From an uncultured Eubacteriales bacterium (GTDB lineage: Bacteria; Bacillota; Clostridia; Christensenellales; Aristaeellaceae), in assembly GCA_902796115.1 (NCBI GenBank), contig CADBNX010000223.1, positions 1 to 6,415 of the forward strand: a stretch of 6,415 nt of DNA. Reading direction: 5' to 3'. A program made the translations under genes and the position numbers. Below, piece by piece: positions 6,408 through 6,415 of the stretch; position 1 is the first letter of the stretch, and every line of letters starts with the position of its first letter. The notes under the pieces are model-generated. The model was given only the letters and a program-made list of their open reading frames with translations, searched no databases and had not been told where the DNA came from.

Positions 6408-6415
6408 TCCGACGC

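Overview
The window looks like chromosomal DNA from a Gram-positive Bacillota, most likely a Clostridia-type anaerobe with moderately high G+C (a little over half by eye). The evidence is the gene content: DUF1846, two VanW-domain exported proteins with SH3-like domains, and an RsmF-type RNA methylase of the Firmicutes kind. GGAGG-type Shine-Dalgarno sites also fit, as do dense operons with ATGA/GTGA stop-start overlaps. I cannot name the genus. There is no sign of mobile elements, CRISPR arrays, rRNA or tRNA genes.

Every gene I can support lies on the minus strand, so transcription runs from high to low coordinates. The upstream group (6400 to 3970) holds a small basic hypothetical ORF, an RsmF-like (NOL1/NOP2/Sun) RNA m5C methyltransferase, and a sugar phosphate isomerase/epimerase-like TIM-barrel protein. 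The first junction is a 4-nt GTGA overlap and the second a 2-nt gap, so the three are probably translated as one operon.

A 114-nt intergenic region follows (3856-3969). It carries a near-consensus sigma-A promoter (TTGATA, 17 nt, GATAAT), and I see no convincing terminator before it.

The downstream group (3855 to the left edge) holds two tandem VanW-domain proteins, each with a signal peptide, two SH3-like domains and a VanW domain. They clearly arose by duplication. Next come a full-length DUF1846 protein, coupled to the second VanW gene by an ATGA overlap, and the 5' end of a gene for an unidentified exported protein that runs off the left edge. Tight spacing (20 nt, -4 nt, 28 nt) suggests one operon that places three exported proteins, two probably cell-wall-associated, beside one cytoplasmic protein of unknown function.

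Most of the window is ordinary housekeeping or accessory gene content. The part most worth a second look is the VanW-VanW-DUF1846-exported protein module.
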